Below, piece after piece: positions 33,477 to 42,476 of a stretch of DNA of 64,000 bases. The DNA comes from Streptomyces sp. Ru71 (lineage in GTDB: Bacteria > Actinomycetota > Actinomycetes > Streptomycetales > Streptomycetaceae). Each line of letters begins with the position of its first letter. Position 1 is the first letter of the stretch. The notes beneath the pieces were generated by a model that did no database searches, was not told where the DNA came from, and was given only the letters and a program-made list of their open reading frames with translations. The position numbers were made by a program, and so were the translations under genes. The stretch covers positions 1 to 64,000 of the forward strand of contig NZ_PQSS01000034.1 of NCBI RefSeq assembly GCF_002920535.1, read 5' to 3'.

Positions 33477-34280
33477 ATGACTGCCCCTCACCCGCGCACG
33501 GCGCGCGCCGGATGCGACGTCCGGCTTCTGCGGGCCGCGGTGTTCGCCGCGGTCTGCGTCGTGCTGGCCGCGGGTGGGCACGCGCTCGCCTCCTGCGCCA
33601 CGGTTCCGCTGTGGACGCTGGGTGCGGGCTTCCTCGGGGTGTTCCTCGTCGCGGCGGCGCTGGCGGGCCGGGAACGCGCCCTGCCGGGCATCGTCGCGCT
33701 GCTCGGGGCCGGGCAGACCGTGCTGCACACCCTCTTCGGGCTGGGCCAGCACACGGCCGGCACCTCCTCGGCCACCTCCGACGCCTCGCTGGTGGCGCAG
33801 GCCGCGCGGCTGGTGTGCGGGGCCGGTGCCGCTCCGCTCAGCCCGGTCCAGGCCCAGCGGATCCTCGCGACCGCGCGGGTCCAGGGCGCCCCGGCCCACC
33901 ATCCGGCCGACGCCCTGTCCGGCGCGGCCGGCTCCCCCGCCGCCCTGCTGCCGTCGCTGCCGATGCTGCTGGGACACCTCCTCGCGGCGCTCGTCGCGGG
34001 CTGGCTGCTGCGCCGGGGCGACACGGCCCTGCTGCGGGTGATGGAACTGGCCGCGCTGTCGGCGCACGAGGTCGTGGAAGGGGCGCTCATCCGCTCCCTG
34101 CGCGCGGCGCTCGCGCTGGTGCGCGCCCTGCTGGCCGGGCTGCCGACGGTGTCCGCCACGGGCCCGCGCCCGCCGCGCACCGCGCTGCTCGCGCCGCCCG
34201 CCCCGCACACCACCGCGCTCCAGCACACGGTGATCCGCCGCGGTCCGCCGGCCGCCGGCGCACTCGTCCTCGCCGCCTAG
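33477..34280 (+). CDS. Integral membrane protein near the copper cluster
   Basis: The 267-residue protein has about five hydrophobic segments, grouped at 17-95 (AVFAAVCVVLAAGGHALAS and two more) and 155-190 (SLPMLLGHLLAALVAGWLL). His residues are frequent (GHALAS, HTLFGLGQHTAG, APAHHPADAL, GHLLA), compatible with metal handling. The C-terminal tail is Pro/Ala-rich. It precedes the YcnI-like gene by 174 bp, so it may belong to the same copper cluster. Family not recognised. Confidence 0.8.
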   Translation: MTAPHPRTARAGCDVRLLRAAVFAAVCVVLAAGGHALASCATVPLWTLGAGFLGVFLVAAALAGRERALPGIVALLGAGQTVLHTLFGLGQHTAGTSSATSDASLVAQAARLVCGAGAAPLSPVQAQRILATARVQGAPAHHPADALSGAAGSPAALLPSLPMLLGHLLAALVAGWLLRRGDTALLRVMELAALSAHEVVEGALIRSLRAALALVRALLAGLPTVSATGPRPPRTALLAPPAPHTTALQHTVIRRGPPAAGALVLAA

Positions 34281-34454
34281 CGCGACGCGACCGCCACTCC
34301 ACGGGATTCACGAGAGATCCACGAGGGGCCGCCGCCGTCGTGCGGCGCAGCACGCACGTGTGCGTGCGTCCCTTCCTCACCACCGGTCGATCTCCGCATC
34401 ACCGGTCGATCTCCGTGATCCAACGGACTCACTCGAAGTGGAGTGCACCCTTCC

Positions 34455-35216
34455 ATGAAGGCTTTCCGTGTTGCCGTGCCCGCCGTGCTCGCCGTGGCCG
34501 GGCTGACCGTCCTGTCGACCCCCGCCTTCGCGCACGTCTCCGTGCAGCCCGAGGGCACCGCCGCCAAGGGCGGCTACGCCGTCGTCGACTTCAAGGTGCC
34601 CAACGAGCGCGACAACGCCTCGACCACGAAGGTCGAGGTCAACCTGCCCACCGACCACCCGCTGGCCTCCGTGATGACGCAGCCCGTGGACGGGTGGAGC
34701 GTGAAGGTGGACAAGGCCACGCTGGCCAAGCCGCTCACGGTGCACGGCAAGAAGATCACCGAGGCGGTCTCCAAGGTGACCTGGACCGCCACCGGCAAGG
34801 GCATCGAGCCGGGCACCTTCCAGAAGTTCCCGCTCTCGGTCGGCCAGCTCCCCGAGGACACCGACAAGCTGGTCTTCAAGGCGATCCAGACCTACTCCAA
34901 CAACGAGGTCGTGCGCTGGATCGAGATCCCGCAGGACGGCCAGGCCGAGCCCGAGAACCCCGCCCCCGTGCTGGAGCTGTCCGCCGCCTCCGACGACCAC
35001 CACGGCACCGCCGGTGCCTCCGACGACGACCACGGCACCGCCGGTGCCTCCGACGACAGCGCGTCGAACGCCGAGAAGACCGCCGCCGGCACGCAGGCGT
35101 CCGACGGCGACGGCACCGACACCACTGCCCGCGTGCTCGGCATCGTGGGCATCGTCGTCGGCGCGGCCGGTGTGGCGTACGGCGTGTTCGCCGGCCGCCG
35201 GCGCACCGCCGCCTGA
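34455..35216 (+). CDS. YcnI-like copper-binding protein, membrane-anchored
   Basis: The 253-residue protein has a signal peptide ending AFA, so the mature protein starts HVSVQPEG. The N-terminal His is the copper ligand of YcnI-type (DUF1775) domains, and the partner residues Glu and Trp (QPEGTA; VDGWSVKV) are present. After the domain (to about 170) comes a linker with two copies of a 30-bp repeat encoding ASDD-HGTAG, then a C-terminal TM helix (VLGIVGIVVGAAGVAYGVF) with RRR anchor. I chose ATG 34455; GTG 34443 is possible. First gene of a five-gene copper set. Confidence 0.9.
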   Translation: MKAFRVAVPAVLAVAGLTVLSTPAFAHVSVQPEGTAAKGGYAVVDFKVPNERDNASTTKVEVNLPTDHPLASVMTQPVDGWSVKVDKATLAKPLTVHGKKITEAVSKVTWTATGKGIEPGTFQKFPLSVGQLPEDTDKLVFKAIQTYSNNEVVRWIEIPQDGQAEPENPAPVLELSAASDDHHGTAGASDDDHGTAGASDDSASNAEKTAAGTQASDGDGTDTTARVLGIVGIVVGAAGVAYGVFAGRRRTAA

Positions 35217-35300
35217 TCACCGCCCCTCCGGGGCGTGCGCGGGGTCCGTTCCCACGGCCCCGCGCGCGCCCCGGCGCTCACACCTTTGGGATCTTTCTCC

Positions 35301-35954
35301 ATGCGCACCAAGACCTTCGCGGCGGCCGCCCTCCTCGCCACCGCCGCCCTCACCCTGACCGCCTGCGGCAGCGGGGACGACAGCGGCAGCCCCGTCTCCG
35401 TCGTCTCCGAGGAGTCGGGCTCGGGCAGGGCCGGCACCGTCCTCGACCAGCCGTTCGAGAAGCCGGACCTGGTCCTGACCGACACGCACGGCAAGAAGTA
35501 CGACCTCCGCAAGGAGACCGCGGGCCGGCCCACGCTGATCTACTTCGGCTACACGCACTGCCCGGACGTGTGCCCGCTGACGATGAACAACATCGCCGTC
35601 GCCAAGAAGCAGCTGCCCCAGGCCGAGCAGGACAAGCTGCGCGTCGTGTTCGTCACCACCGACCCCGGCCGGGACACCCCGGCCGAGCTGGGCAAGTGGC
35701 TGAACGGCATCGACAGCCAGTTCGTCGGCCTCACCGGTGACTTCGCCACCATCCAGGCCGGCGCCCGCACCCTCGGCATCTCCATCGAGCCGACGAAGAA
35801 GGACAAGAACGGCAAGCTCGTCTCGGTGCACGGCACGCAGGTCTTCGCCTTCTCCCCGAAGACCGACCGCGGCTACCTGTACTACGGCGAGGACACCACC
35901 GTCGACGACTACACCAAGGACCTCCCCAAGATCGTCAAGGGGGAGAACCCGTGA
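35301..35954 (+). CDS. Sco1/SenC-family copper chaperone lipoprotein
   Basis: The 217-residue lipoprotein has lipobox LTLTACGS (Cys at about 22). The thioredoxin-fold domain carries the copper-binding CPDVCP (about 92-97) and the distal His in LVSVHGTQVF. Sco proteins deliver copper to the CuA site of cytochrome c oxidase, and in S. lividans the orthologue also matters for development. Start ATG 35301; its stop overlaps the next start (GTGA). Confidence 0.93.
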   Translation: MRTKTFAAAALLATAALTLTACGSGDDSGSPVSVVSEESGSGRAGTVLDQPFEKPDLVLTDTHGKKYDLRKETAGRPTLIYFGYTHCPDVCPLTMNNIAVAKKQLPQAEQDKLRVVFVTTDPGRDTPAELGKWLNGIDSQFVGLTGDFATIQAGARTLGISIEPTKKDKNGKLVSVHGTQVFAFSPKTDRGYLYYGEDTTVDDYTKDLPKIVKGENP

Positions 35955-36430
35955 GGGCCTGCGCGATGGGTGCCGCCGCGCTGACCGGAGCGCTGCTGCT
36001 GACCGGCTGCGGCTCGTCGGAATCCGGGTCGGGGTCCGGGGCCGGGGCCGGGTCGGGGAAGGCGGCGCTGTCCGTCGGCTCCGCGTACATGCCCCAGCCC
36101 GTCTCGGACATGGCGGCTGGCTTCCTGACCATCGCCAACAAGGGTGGCGCCCAGGACGAGCTGACCTCCGTCACCAGCGACATAGCGGGCAGCGTCACCG
36201 TCCACGAGACCGCGGGCGGCGCGATGCGGGAGGTGGCCTCCCTGCCCGTGCCGGCACACGGCCGGGTCGTGTTCGAGAGCGGCGGCAACCACCTGATGTT
36301 CGACCGGCTCAAGCGCAAGCCGAAGCAGGGCGAGAACGTCACCGTCGCACTCCACTTCGCGAAGTCCGGCACCGTCGAGGTCCGGATGCCGGTGAAGGCC
36401 GCGACGTACAACCCCGCGACCGGACACTGA
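35951..36430 (+). CDS. PCuAC-family periplasmic copper chaperone (ECuC-like)
   Basis: The 159-residue lipoprotein has lipobox LLLTGCGS. The PCuAC copper signature is present: Met residues in YMPQPVSDMAAG, His in VTVHETAGGAM, and GGNHLMFD (HxM). It passes Cu(I) to Sco in S. lividans, where the orthologue is called ECuC. Start GTG 35951 overlaps the Sco stop, so the two are translationally coupled partners. Confidence 0.92.
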   Translation: MRACAMGAAALTGALLLTGCGSSESGSGSGAGAGSGKAALSVGSAYMPQPVSDMAAGFLTIANKGGAQDELTSVTSDIAGSVTVHETAGGAMREVASLPVPAHGRVVFESGGNHLMFDRLKRKPKQGENVTVALHFAKSGTVEVRMPVKAATYNPATGH

Positions 36431-36443
36431 GGGAGCAGCCACC

Positions 36444-38321
36444 GTGAACCGGACCATCGCCCCCCGCGTGCGGACCCTGGTGCTGCTGCTCGTGGCCGCG
36501 CTCGGCGCGCTGCTCGCCGCTGCCGCGCCGGCCTCCGCGCACGCCGCGCTGACCGGCAGCGACCCCCAGCAGGGGACGGTGGTCAAGCAGGCGCCCGCCC
36601 GGGTCTCCCTGACCTTCTCCGAGCAGGTCGCGCTGAACGACGACTCCCTGCGCGTCCTCGATCCCAAGGGCGAGCGCGTCGACGACGGCAAGCCGTCCGA
36701 GGTCAGCGGCACCACCTACGCCGTGGCCCTGCACAGCGGGCTGCCCGACGGCACCTACACCGTCACCTACCAGGTCGTCTCGGCGGACAGCCACCCCGTC
36801 TCCGGCGCCTACACCTTCTCCATCGGCGCCCCGTCCAAGACCACCGTCTCGACCGCCGGCCAGGCGGCCGGGGGCGGTGTCGTCGGCGGGCTGTACGGGT
36901 TCGGCCGGTACGTGTCGTACGCCGGGTTCATCGTGCTGACCGGCGGCGCCGCCTTCGTGCTGGCCTGCTGGCGGCGCGGCACCGGGGTGACGGCCGTGCA
37001 GCGGCTCATCGTCTCCGGCTGGGTCGCGCTGACCGCGGCCACCCTCGGCCTGCTCCTCCTGCGCGGCGCCTACACCACCACCGGCAAGGCCGGCGACATC
37101 CTCGACCTGGACCTGCTCGGCCAGGTCCTGCAGACCAAGACCGGCGCGGCGCTGGTCTCCCGCCTGCTGCTGCTCGCCGCGGCGGCGCTGTTCGTCGCCG
37201 TCCTCTTCGGCGCCTACGACAAACGCGACGAGGACGAGCAGCGGGACCTGACCTTCGGGCTGGCGCTCGGCGGCACGGTCGTGGCCGCCGGCCTCGCGGC
37301 GAGCTGGGCGATGGCCGAGCACGCCTCCGTCGGGCTCCAGGCGGCCCTGGCCATGCCGGTCGACGTCGTGCATCTGCTCGCCGTCGCCGCCTGGCTCGGC
37401 GGGCTGGCCACCCTGCTCGTCTCGCTGTACTTCGCGCCCGCCGACACCCCGGTCGAGGCCGCCGCCGTCCGCCGTTTCTCCACCGTCGCCCTCGGCAGCG
37501 TGACCACCCTGGCCGCCACCGGTGTCTACCAGTCCTGGCGGCAGCTCGGCTCGTGGTCGGCCTTCACCGACACCGGTTACGGGCAGCTGCTGCTGGTCAA
37601 GATCGGGCTCGTGGCCCTGCTCGTCGGCATCGCCTGGATCTCCCGGCGCTGGACGGGCCGGCTGACCGACCCCGCGGTCAGGCGGGTGAAGAAGAAGGAG
37701 CGCGAGCCCGCCGCCCGCGAGCCCGTCACCACGCCCGCCGGTGACTCCCGGCGGGCCGCCGAGCTCGCCCGGCAGCGCGCCGCGATGGACACCGCCCGCC
37801 GCAAGCAGCAGCGCGACGCCGACCCGAACCGGTTCGGGCTGCGCCGCTCCGTCCTCGCCGAGGCCGCAGTCGCCGTCGTCCTGCTCGCGGTGACCACCGT
37901 GCTCACCTCCACCGAGCCCGGCCGCACCGAGGAGGCCGCCCGTGCCGCCACGTCCTCGCCCGCCGCGGTGACCGGGACGGGAGCCGTCACCCTGGACATC
38001 CCGTTCGACACCGGCGGCAAGGACGGCAAGGGCGTCGTCAGCATCGACGTCGACCCGGCCCGGACCGGCGCCAACGAGCTGCACATCTACGTCACCCGCC
38101 CGGACGGCCGCGCCTTCGACGTGCCCGAGCTGAAGCTGGCCTTCACCCTCACCGCCAAGGACATCGGGCCGCTGCCCGTCGTCCCGGACCACATCACCAC
38201 CGGGCACTGGTCAGCGGACGGCGTGCAGATCCCCATGGCCGGCGACTGGCAGGTCGCCGTGACCGTGCGGACCTCCGACATCGACCAGGTGACCGTCTCC
38301 AAGAACGCGCAGATCGGCTGA
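36444..38321 (+). CDS. CopC-CopD fusion copper transport protein
   Basis: The 625-residue protein has a signal peptide ending ASAHA, so the mature protein begins with the copper-ligand His. A CopC domain (about 32-130, including ADSHPVSG) is followed by a CopD-type membrane domain with eight or so helices (about 145-400). A charged cytoplasmic segment (405-470) and one more helix precede an extracytoplasmic YtkA-like domain (about 500-625). The fusion imports or distributes copper across the membrane. Start GTG 36444 follows GGGAGCAGCC, 13 bp after the PCuAC gene. Confidence 0.93.
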   Translation: MNRTIAPRVRTLVLLLVAALGALLAAAAPASAHAALTGSDPQQGTVVKQAPARVSLTFSEQVALNDDSLRVLDPKGERVDDGKPSEVSGTTYAVALHSGLPDGTYTVTYQVVSADSHPVSGAYTFSIGAPSKTTVSTAGQAAGGGVVGGLYGFGRYVSYAGFIVLTGGAAFVLACWRRGTGVTAVQRLIVSGWVALTAATLGLLLLRGAYTTTGKAGDILDLDLLGQVLQTKTGAALVSRLLLLAAAALFVAVLFGAYDKRDEDEQRDLTFGLALGGTVVAAGLAASWAMAEHASVGLQAALAMPVDVVHLLAVAAWLGGLATLLVSLYFAPADTPVEAAAVRRFSTVALGSVTTLAATGVYQSWRQLGSWSAFTDTGYGQLLLVKIGLVALLVGIAWISRRWTGRLTDPAVRRVKKKEREPAAREPVTTPAGDSRRAAELARQRAAMDTARRKQQRDADPNRFGLRRSVLAEAAVAVVLLAVTTVLTSTEPGRTEEAARAATSSPAAVTGTGAVTLDIPFDTGGKDGKGVVSIDVDPARTGANELHIYVTRPDGRAFDVPELKLAFTLTAKDIGPLPVVPDHITTGHWSADGVQIPMAGDWQVAVTVRTSDIDQVTVSKNAQIG

Positions 38322-38328
38322 TAGCACC

Positions 38329-39591
38329 ATGCCTGACCAGTCCCCCCTCTCCGTGGATGCGCCCGACTCTGTCGATGCGCCGGGCGTCTCGCGCCGCCGG
38401 CTGCTCGGCACCGCCGGGGCCACCGGGCTCGTGCTCGGCGCTGCCGGCGCGGGAGTGGGCTACGCCTCCGCCCCCGCGCAGGCCACCCCGCTCACCTCGC
38501 TCGGCGCCGACCGCGCGATGTTTCACGGGAAACATCAGCCCGGCATCACCGACGGCCTCCAGGCCCGCGGCCACCTCGCCGCCTTCGACCTGGTCGCCGA
38601 CGCGGGCCGCAAGGAGGCCGCCGCGCTGCTGCGCCGCTGGTCGGCGACCGCCGAGCGGCTGATGGCGGGCGAACCGGCGCCGCATGACGACACCGATGTG
38701 GCCCGCGACGCCGGACCGTCCTCCCTGACCATCACCTTCGGCTTCGGGTACTCCTTCTTCGGCCGGACCGGCCTGGACAAGCAGCGGCCGGTCGCCCTCG
38801 ACCCGCTGCCCGCCTTCTCCTCCGACCAGCTCGACAAGGCCCGCAGCGACGGCGACCTGTGGGTGCAGATCGGCGCCAACGACGCCCTGGTCGCCTTCCA
38901 CGCGCTGCGCGCCCTGCAGAAGGACGCGGGCTCGGCCGCCCGGCTGCGCTGGCAGATGAACGGCTTCAACCGCACCCCGGGCGCCACCGGCCACCCGATG
39001 ACGGCCCGCAACCTGATGGGCCAGGTCGACGGCACCCGCAACCCCAAGCCGTCCGACCCGGACTTCGAGCGGCGCGTCTTCGTGCCGTCGGACGGGCAGC
39101 CCGCGTGGATGGCGAACGGCTCCTACGCCGTCGTACGCCGCATCCGCATGCTGCTGGACGACTGGGAGAAGCTGCCGGTCAAGGACCAGGAGGCGGTGAT
39201 CGGGCGGCGCAAGTCCGACGGTGCGCCGCTGTCGGGCGGCACCGAGACCACCGAGATGGACCTGGAGAAGACCGACGCGAACGGCGAGTACGTCGTCCCG
39301 GTCAACGCACACGCGCGGATCACCCGGCCCGACCGCAACGGCGGTGCGGCGATGCTGCGGCGCCCGTTCTCGTACCACGACGGCTTCGACGCCCACGGGG
39401 TGCCGGACGCGGGGCTGCTGTTCATCTGCTGGCAGGCCGACCCCCTGCGCGGCTTCGTGCCGGTGCAGCGCAAGCTGGACCGGGGGGACGCCCTGTCGCG
39501 GTTCATCCGGCACGAGGCGAGCGGGCTGTTCGCGGTGCCGGGCGGCGCGGCGAAGGGGGAGTACGTGGGACAGCGGCTCCTGGAGGGGTGA
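38329..39591 (+). CDS. dtpA: Dye-decolourising peroxidase, Tat-exported (DtpA-like)
   Basis: The 420-residue haem peroxidase has a twin-arginine signal (SRRRLLGTAG, residues 21-30). The DyP signature GQVDGTRNP (231-239) supplies the distal Asp, His328 (AHARITRP) is the likely haem ligand, and an Arg near 345 completes the distal site. In S. lividans the orthologue DtpA works with GlxA and copper supply in hyphal-tip glycan synthesis. It is 8 bp downstream of copC-copD. Residues 64-67 are encoded by a near-parS sequence. Confidence 0.93.
   Translation: MPDQSPLSVDAPDSVDAPGVSRRRLLGTAGATGLVLGAAGAGVGYASAPAQATPLTSLGADRAMFHGKHQPGITDGLQARGHLAAFDLVADAGRKEAAALLRRWSATAERLMAGEPAPHDDTDVARDAGPSSLTITFGFGYSFFGRTGLDKQRPVALDPLPAFSSDQLDKARSDGDLWVQIGANDALVAFHALRALQKDAGSAARLRWQMNGFNRTPGATGHPMTARNLMGQVDGTRNPKPSDPDFERRVFVPSDGQPAWMANGSYAVVRRIRMLLDDWEKLPVKDQEAVIGRRKSDGAPLSGGTETTEMDLEKTDANGEYVVPVNAHARITRPDRNGGAAMLRRPFSYHDGFDAHGVPDAGLLFICWQADPLRGFVPVQRKLDRGDALSRFIRHEASGLFAVPGGAAKGEYVGQRLLEG
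38520..38533. promoter_or_regulatory. Near-consensus parS-like site in the DyP gene
   Basis: GTTTCACGGGAAAC differs from the 14-bp parS core by one base (G for T at position 9). It is inside coding sequence (MFHGK). ParB binding may be weakened. Confidence 0.4.
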
Positions 39592-39593
39592 GC

Positions 39594-39645
39594 GGGGCCT
39601 CGGGAGGGGTGAAGCGCGGCTTCGGGAGGGGCGAGGCGCGGCTTC
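39594..39645. repeat. 22-bp tandem repeat after the DyP gene
   Basis: CGGGAGGGGTGAAGCGCGGCTT is followed directly by a copy with two changes (GGGCGAGG). The end of the DyP gene (GGAGGGGTGAGCGGGGCCT) looks like a third, diverged copy. Nothing else is seen before pheA. Confidence 0.55.
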
Positions 39646-39766
39646 TGCCGGGACGAATGGGCCGCACGAGGCCCGTGTGACTCTTCCGGGTCGTTCAAAC
39701 CACCCGGTCGAGTGGTTGTGATGAGACGCCTCGGCCGGGTGTGCGCGCGGCCATTAGGGTGAAGTC

Positions 39767-40702
39767 ATGCCAGCCAGCTACGCCTATCTCGGCCCCGAGG
39801 GCACCTTCACCGAGGTCGCCCTGCGCACGCTTCCGGAGGCGGCGACCCGGGAGCTCGTCCCCTACGTGTCCGTGCAGTCCGCGCTGGACGCGGTCCGCGG
39901 CGGCGAGGCCGAGGCGGCGTTCGTGCCGATCGAGAACTCAGTCGAGGGCGGCATCACCACCACCCTGGACGAACTGGTCGCGGGCGCCCCGCTGATGATC
40001 TACCGCGAGGTGCTGCTGTCGATCACCTTCGCGCTGCTGGTGCGGCCCGGCACCGAGCTGTCCGACATCAAGACGGTCTCCGCGCACCCGGCGGCCCAGC
40101 CGCAGGTGCGCAACTGGCTCAAGGAGCATCTGCCGGACGCCACCTGGGAGTCGGCCGCCTCGAACGCGGACGCCGCCCGCCTGGTGCAGGAGGGCCGCTA
40201 CGACGCCGCCTTCGCCGGCGAGTTCGCCGCCGCCCGGTACGGCCTTGAGGCCCTGGAGACCGGCATCCACGACTACCCGGAGACCGCGCAGACCCGGTTC
40301 GTGCTGGTGGGGCGCCCGGCCCGGCCCGCCGCGCCGACCGGCGCCGACAAGACGTCCGTGGTGCTGTGGCAGCGCGACGACCACCCCGGCGGGCTGCGTG
40401 ATCTGCTCGGCGAGTTCGCCACCCGGGGCATCAACCTGATGCTGCTCCAGTCCCGGCCCACCGGGGCGGGCATCGGGAACTACTGCTTCTGTGTCGACGC
40501 CGAGGGCCATATCTCCGACCGGCGGATGGCCGAGGCCCTGATGGGACTGAAGCGGATCTGTCTGCAGGTGCGCTTCCTCGGGTCGTATCCGCGGGCCGAC
40601 ATCGAGCCCGGGGACGTCCGGACTCCGCCTCCCGGAACGTCGGACGAGGAGTTCGTGGCGGCTTCGGACTGGGTGGCGCGCTGCCTCGACGGCCGGTTCT
40701 GA
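39767..40702 (+). CDS. pheA: Prephenate dehydratase
   Basis: The 311-residue enzyme converts prephenate to phenylpyruvate in phenylalanine synthesis. The catalytic domain (1-190) shows YLGPEGTFTEVAL, VPIENSVEGGITTTLDEL and the conserved TRF in AQTRFVLVGR. The C-terminal ACT domain (about 200-285: LRDLLGEFATRGINLMLLQSRPT) provides feedback inhibition by phenylalanine. No chorismate mutase domain is fused. The start is ATG 39767. Confidence 0.95.
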   Translation: MPASYAYLGPEGTFTEVALRTLPEAATRELVPYVSVQSALDAVRGGEAEAAFVPIENSVEGGITTTLDELVAGAPLMIYREVLLSITFALLVRPGTELSDIKTVSAHPAAQPQVRNWLKEHLPDATWESAASNADAARLVQEGRYDAAFAGEFAAARYGLEALETGIHDYPETAQTRFVLVGRPARPAAPTGADKTSVVLWQRDDHPGGLRDLLGEFATRGINLMLLQSRPTGAGIGNYCFCVDAEGHISDRRMAEALMGLKRICLQVRFLGSYPRADIEPGDVRTPPPGTSDEEFVAASDWVARCLDGRF

Positions 40703-41198
40703 GCCGGTCCTACCTGCATATCTTCGTTATCCACAGAAGTTATCCACAGGTGGGCTTCTCGACCTGGGGACAAGTCGACAGGCAAGCGCCACTCAGTCGA
40801 CAAATCGGCCTACAGGACCCAAGTGCGCCCACAGGCGCATGGGTCACACTTCGTCCACCTGTTTCCTTTGATCAATCCTTTGGAGCGAACACTTTCCACT
40901 CGAAAGTGCGGCTAAAAGCGGTTTGCACCGGGAATCCTCAGGTCCGGATGCGGTCACCCGGTGATCAATTCAGAAGTCCACAGATCTTTCTCACACCCTG
41001 TGGATAACTTCTCGGCGGCTGTGGATTTCTGTGGACGACAGGGGGTCTCAAGTCCCGCCGTCCGCAAGCGAGTCCGGTCGCCGGGCGCCGCTCGATCACA
41101 GTCCGCAATTACCCCATAACTCCTCGTAAGCCACTATTCCGGCGCGTCCCGGAATAGAGAGTCGTGAGCCGTCACCCGGCACCGGTAGCCTTGACCGC
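40703..41198. promoter_or_regulatory. DnaA-box cluster in the pheA-serS intergenic region
   Basis: This 496-base AT-richer gap holds six DnaA-box-like nonamers. TTATCCACA is at 40727-40735 and 40740-40748, AAGTCCACA at 40974-40982, and reverse-strand boxes at 40999-41007 (TTATCCACA), 41020-41028 (AAATCCACA) and 41030-41038 (TCGTCCACA). There is no dnaA or dnaN nearby, so it is not oriC. From memory, S. coelicolor has an origin-proximal DnaA-titrating cluster (D78) in this neighbourhood. The serS promoter must also lie here. Confidence 0.8.
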
Positions 41199-42476
41199 GT
41201 GATTGACCTTCGCCTGCTTCGTGAGGACCCCGACCGTGTGCGCGCCTCTCAGCGCGCTCGTGGAGAGGACGTCGCGCTCGTCGACGCTCTCCTGTCTGCC
41301 GACGAGCGGCGCAGGTCCTCCGGCGTCCGCTTCGACGAGCTGCGCGCCCAGCAGAGGCAGCTCGGCAAGCTGATCCCCAAGGCCGCCGGCGACGAGAAGG
41401 CCGAGCTGCTGAAGCGGGCGAGCCAGCTCGCCGCCGACGTCAAGGCCGCCGACGCCGAGCGTGACGCTGCCGACGCCGAGACCCAGGAGCTGCTGCTCAA
41501 GCTCGGCAACCTCGTCCACCCCGAGGTTCCCGTGGGCGGCGAGGAGGACTTCGTCACGCTGGAGACGCACGGCGAGATCCGCGACTTCGCCGCCGAGGGC
41601 TTCGAGCCCAAGGACCACCTGGAGCTCGGCCAGCTGCTCGGCGCCATCGACGTCGAGCGCGGCGCCAAGGTCTCCGGCTCCCGCTTCTACTTCCTCACCG
41701 GTGTCGGCGCCCTGCTGGAGCTGGCCCTGGTGAACGCCGCGCTGGCCCAGGCCACCGCGGCCGGCTTCACCCCGATGCTCACCCCGGCGCTGGTGCGCCC
41801 GCAGTCCATGGCCGGCACCGGCTTCCTCGGCCAGGCCGCGCAGGACGTCTACCACCTCGACAAGGACGACCTGTACCTGGTCGGCACGTCCGAGGTGCCG
41901 CTCGCGGCGTACCACATGGACGAGATCCTCGACGCCGACCAGCTGCCGCTGCGCTACGCCGGCTTCTCACCGTGCTTCCGCCGCGAGGCCGGCTCGCACG
42001 GCAAGGACACCCGCGGCATCTTCCGCGTGCACCAGTTCGACAAGGTCGAGATGTTCTCCTACGTCCTCCCCGAGGACTCGCAGGCCGAGCACCAGCGCTT
42101 GCTGGACTGGGAGAAGCAGTGGCTGACCTCGCTGGAGCTGCCGTTCCGCGTGATCGACGTCGCCTCCGCCGACCTGGGCGCCTCGGCCTCCCGCAAGTTC
42201 GACTGCGAGGCCTGGATCCCGACCCAGGGCAAGTACCGCGAGCTGACCTCGACCTCGGACTGCACCGAGTTCCAGTCGCGCCGGCTGTCCATCCGGGTCC
42301 GTGAGGACAAGAAGGTCCGCCCGCTGGCCACGCTCAACGGCACGCTGTGCGCCGTTCCGCGCACCATCGTGGCGATCCTGGAGAACCACCAGCAGGCCGA
42401 CGGCTCGGTCCGTGTGCCCGAGGTGCTGCGCCCGTACCTGGGCGGCCGGGAGGTCCTGGAGCCGGTCGCCAAGTGA
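41199..42476 (+). CDS. serS: Seryl-tRNA synthetase
   Basis: The 425-residue class II aminoacyl-tRNA synthetase has an N-terminal coiled-coil arm (about 30-105: LRAQQRQLGKLIPKA ... KAADAERDAADAETQELL) that grips the long variable arm of tRNA-Ser. The catalytic core has motif 2 SPCFRREAGSHGKDTRGIFRVHQFDKVE and motif 3 TLNGTLCAVPRTIVAILENHQ. The start is GTG 41199. The stop overlaps the following HAD gene. Confidence 0.97.
   Translation: MIDLRLLREDPDRVRASQRARGEDVALVDALLSADERRRSSGVRFDELRAQQRQLGKLIPKAAGDEKAELLKRASQLAADVKAADAERDAADAETQELLLKLGNLVHPEVPVGGEEDFVTLETHGEIRDFAAEGFEPKDHLELGQLLGAIDVERGAKVSGSRFYFLTGVGALLELALVNAALAQATAAGFTPMLTPALVRPQSMAGTGFLGQAAQDVYHLDKDDLYLVGTSEVPLAAYHMDEILDADQLPLRYAGFSPCFRREAGSHGKDTRGIFRVHQFDKVEMFSYVLPEDSQAEHQRLLDWEKQWLTSLELPFRVIDVASADLGASASRKFDCEAWIPTQGKYRELTSTSDCTEFQSRRLSIRVREDKKVRPLATLNGTLCAVPRTIVAILENHQQADGSVRVPEVLRPYLGGREVLEPVAK

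Noticed and set aside
40703..41198. oriC
   Set aside because: Only six DnaA boxes and no dnaA/dnaN; Streptomyces oriC has about 19 boxes between those genes.
41039..41198. T-box riboswitch upstream of serS
   Set aside because: No T-box consensus or specifier stem was found; the region looks like a plain promoter.
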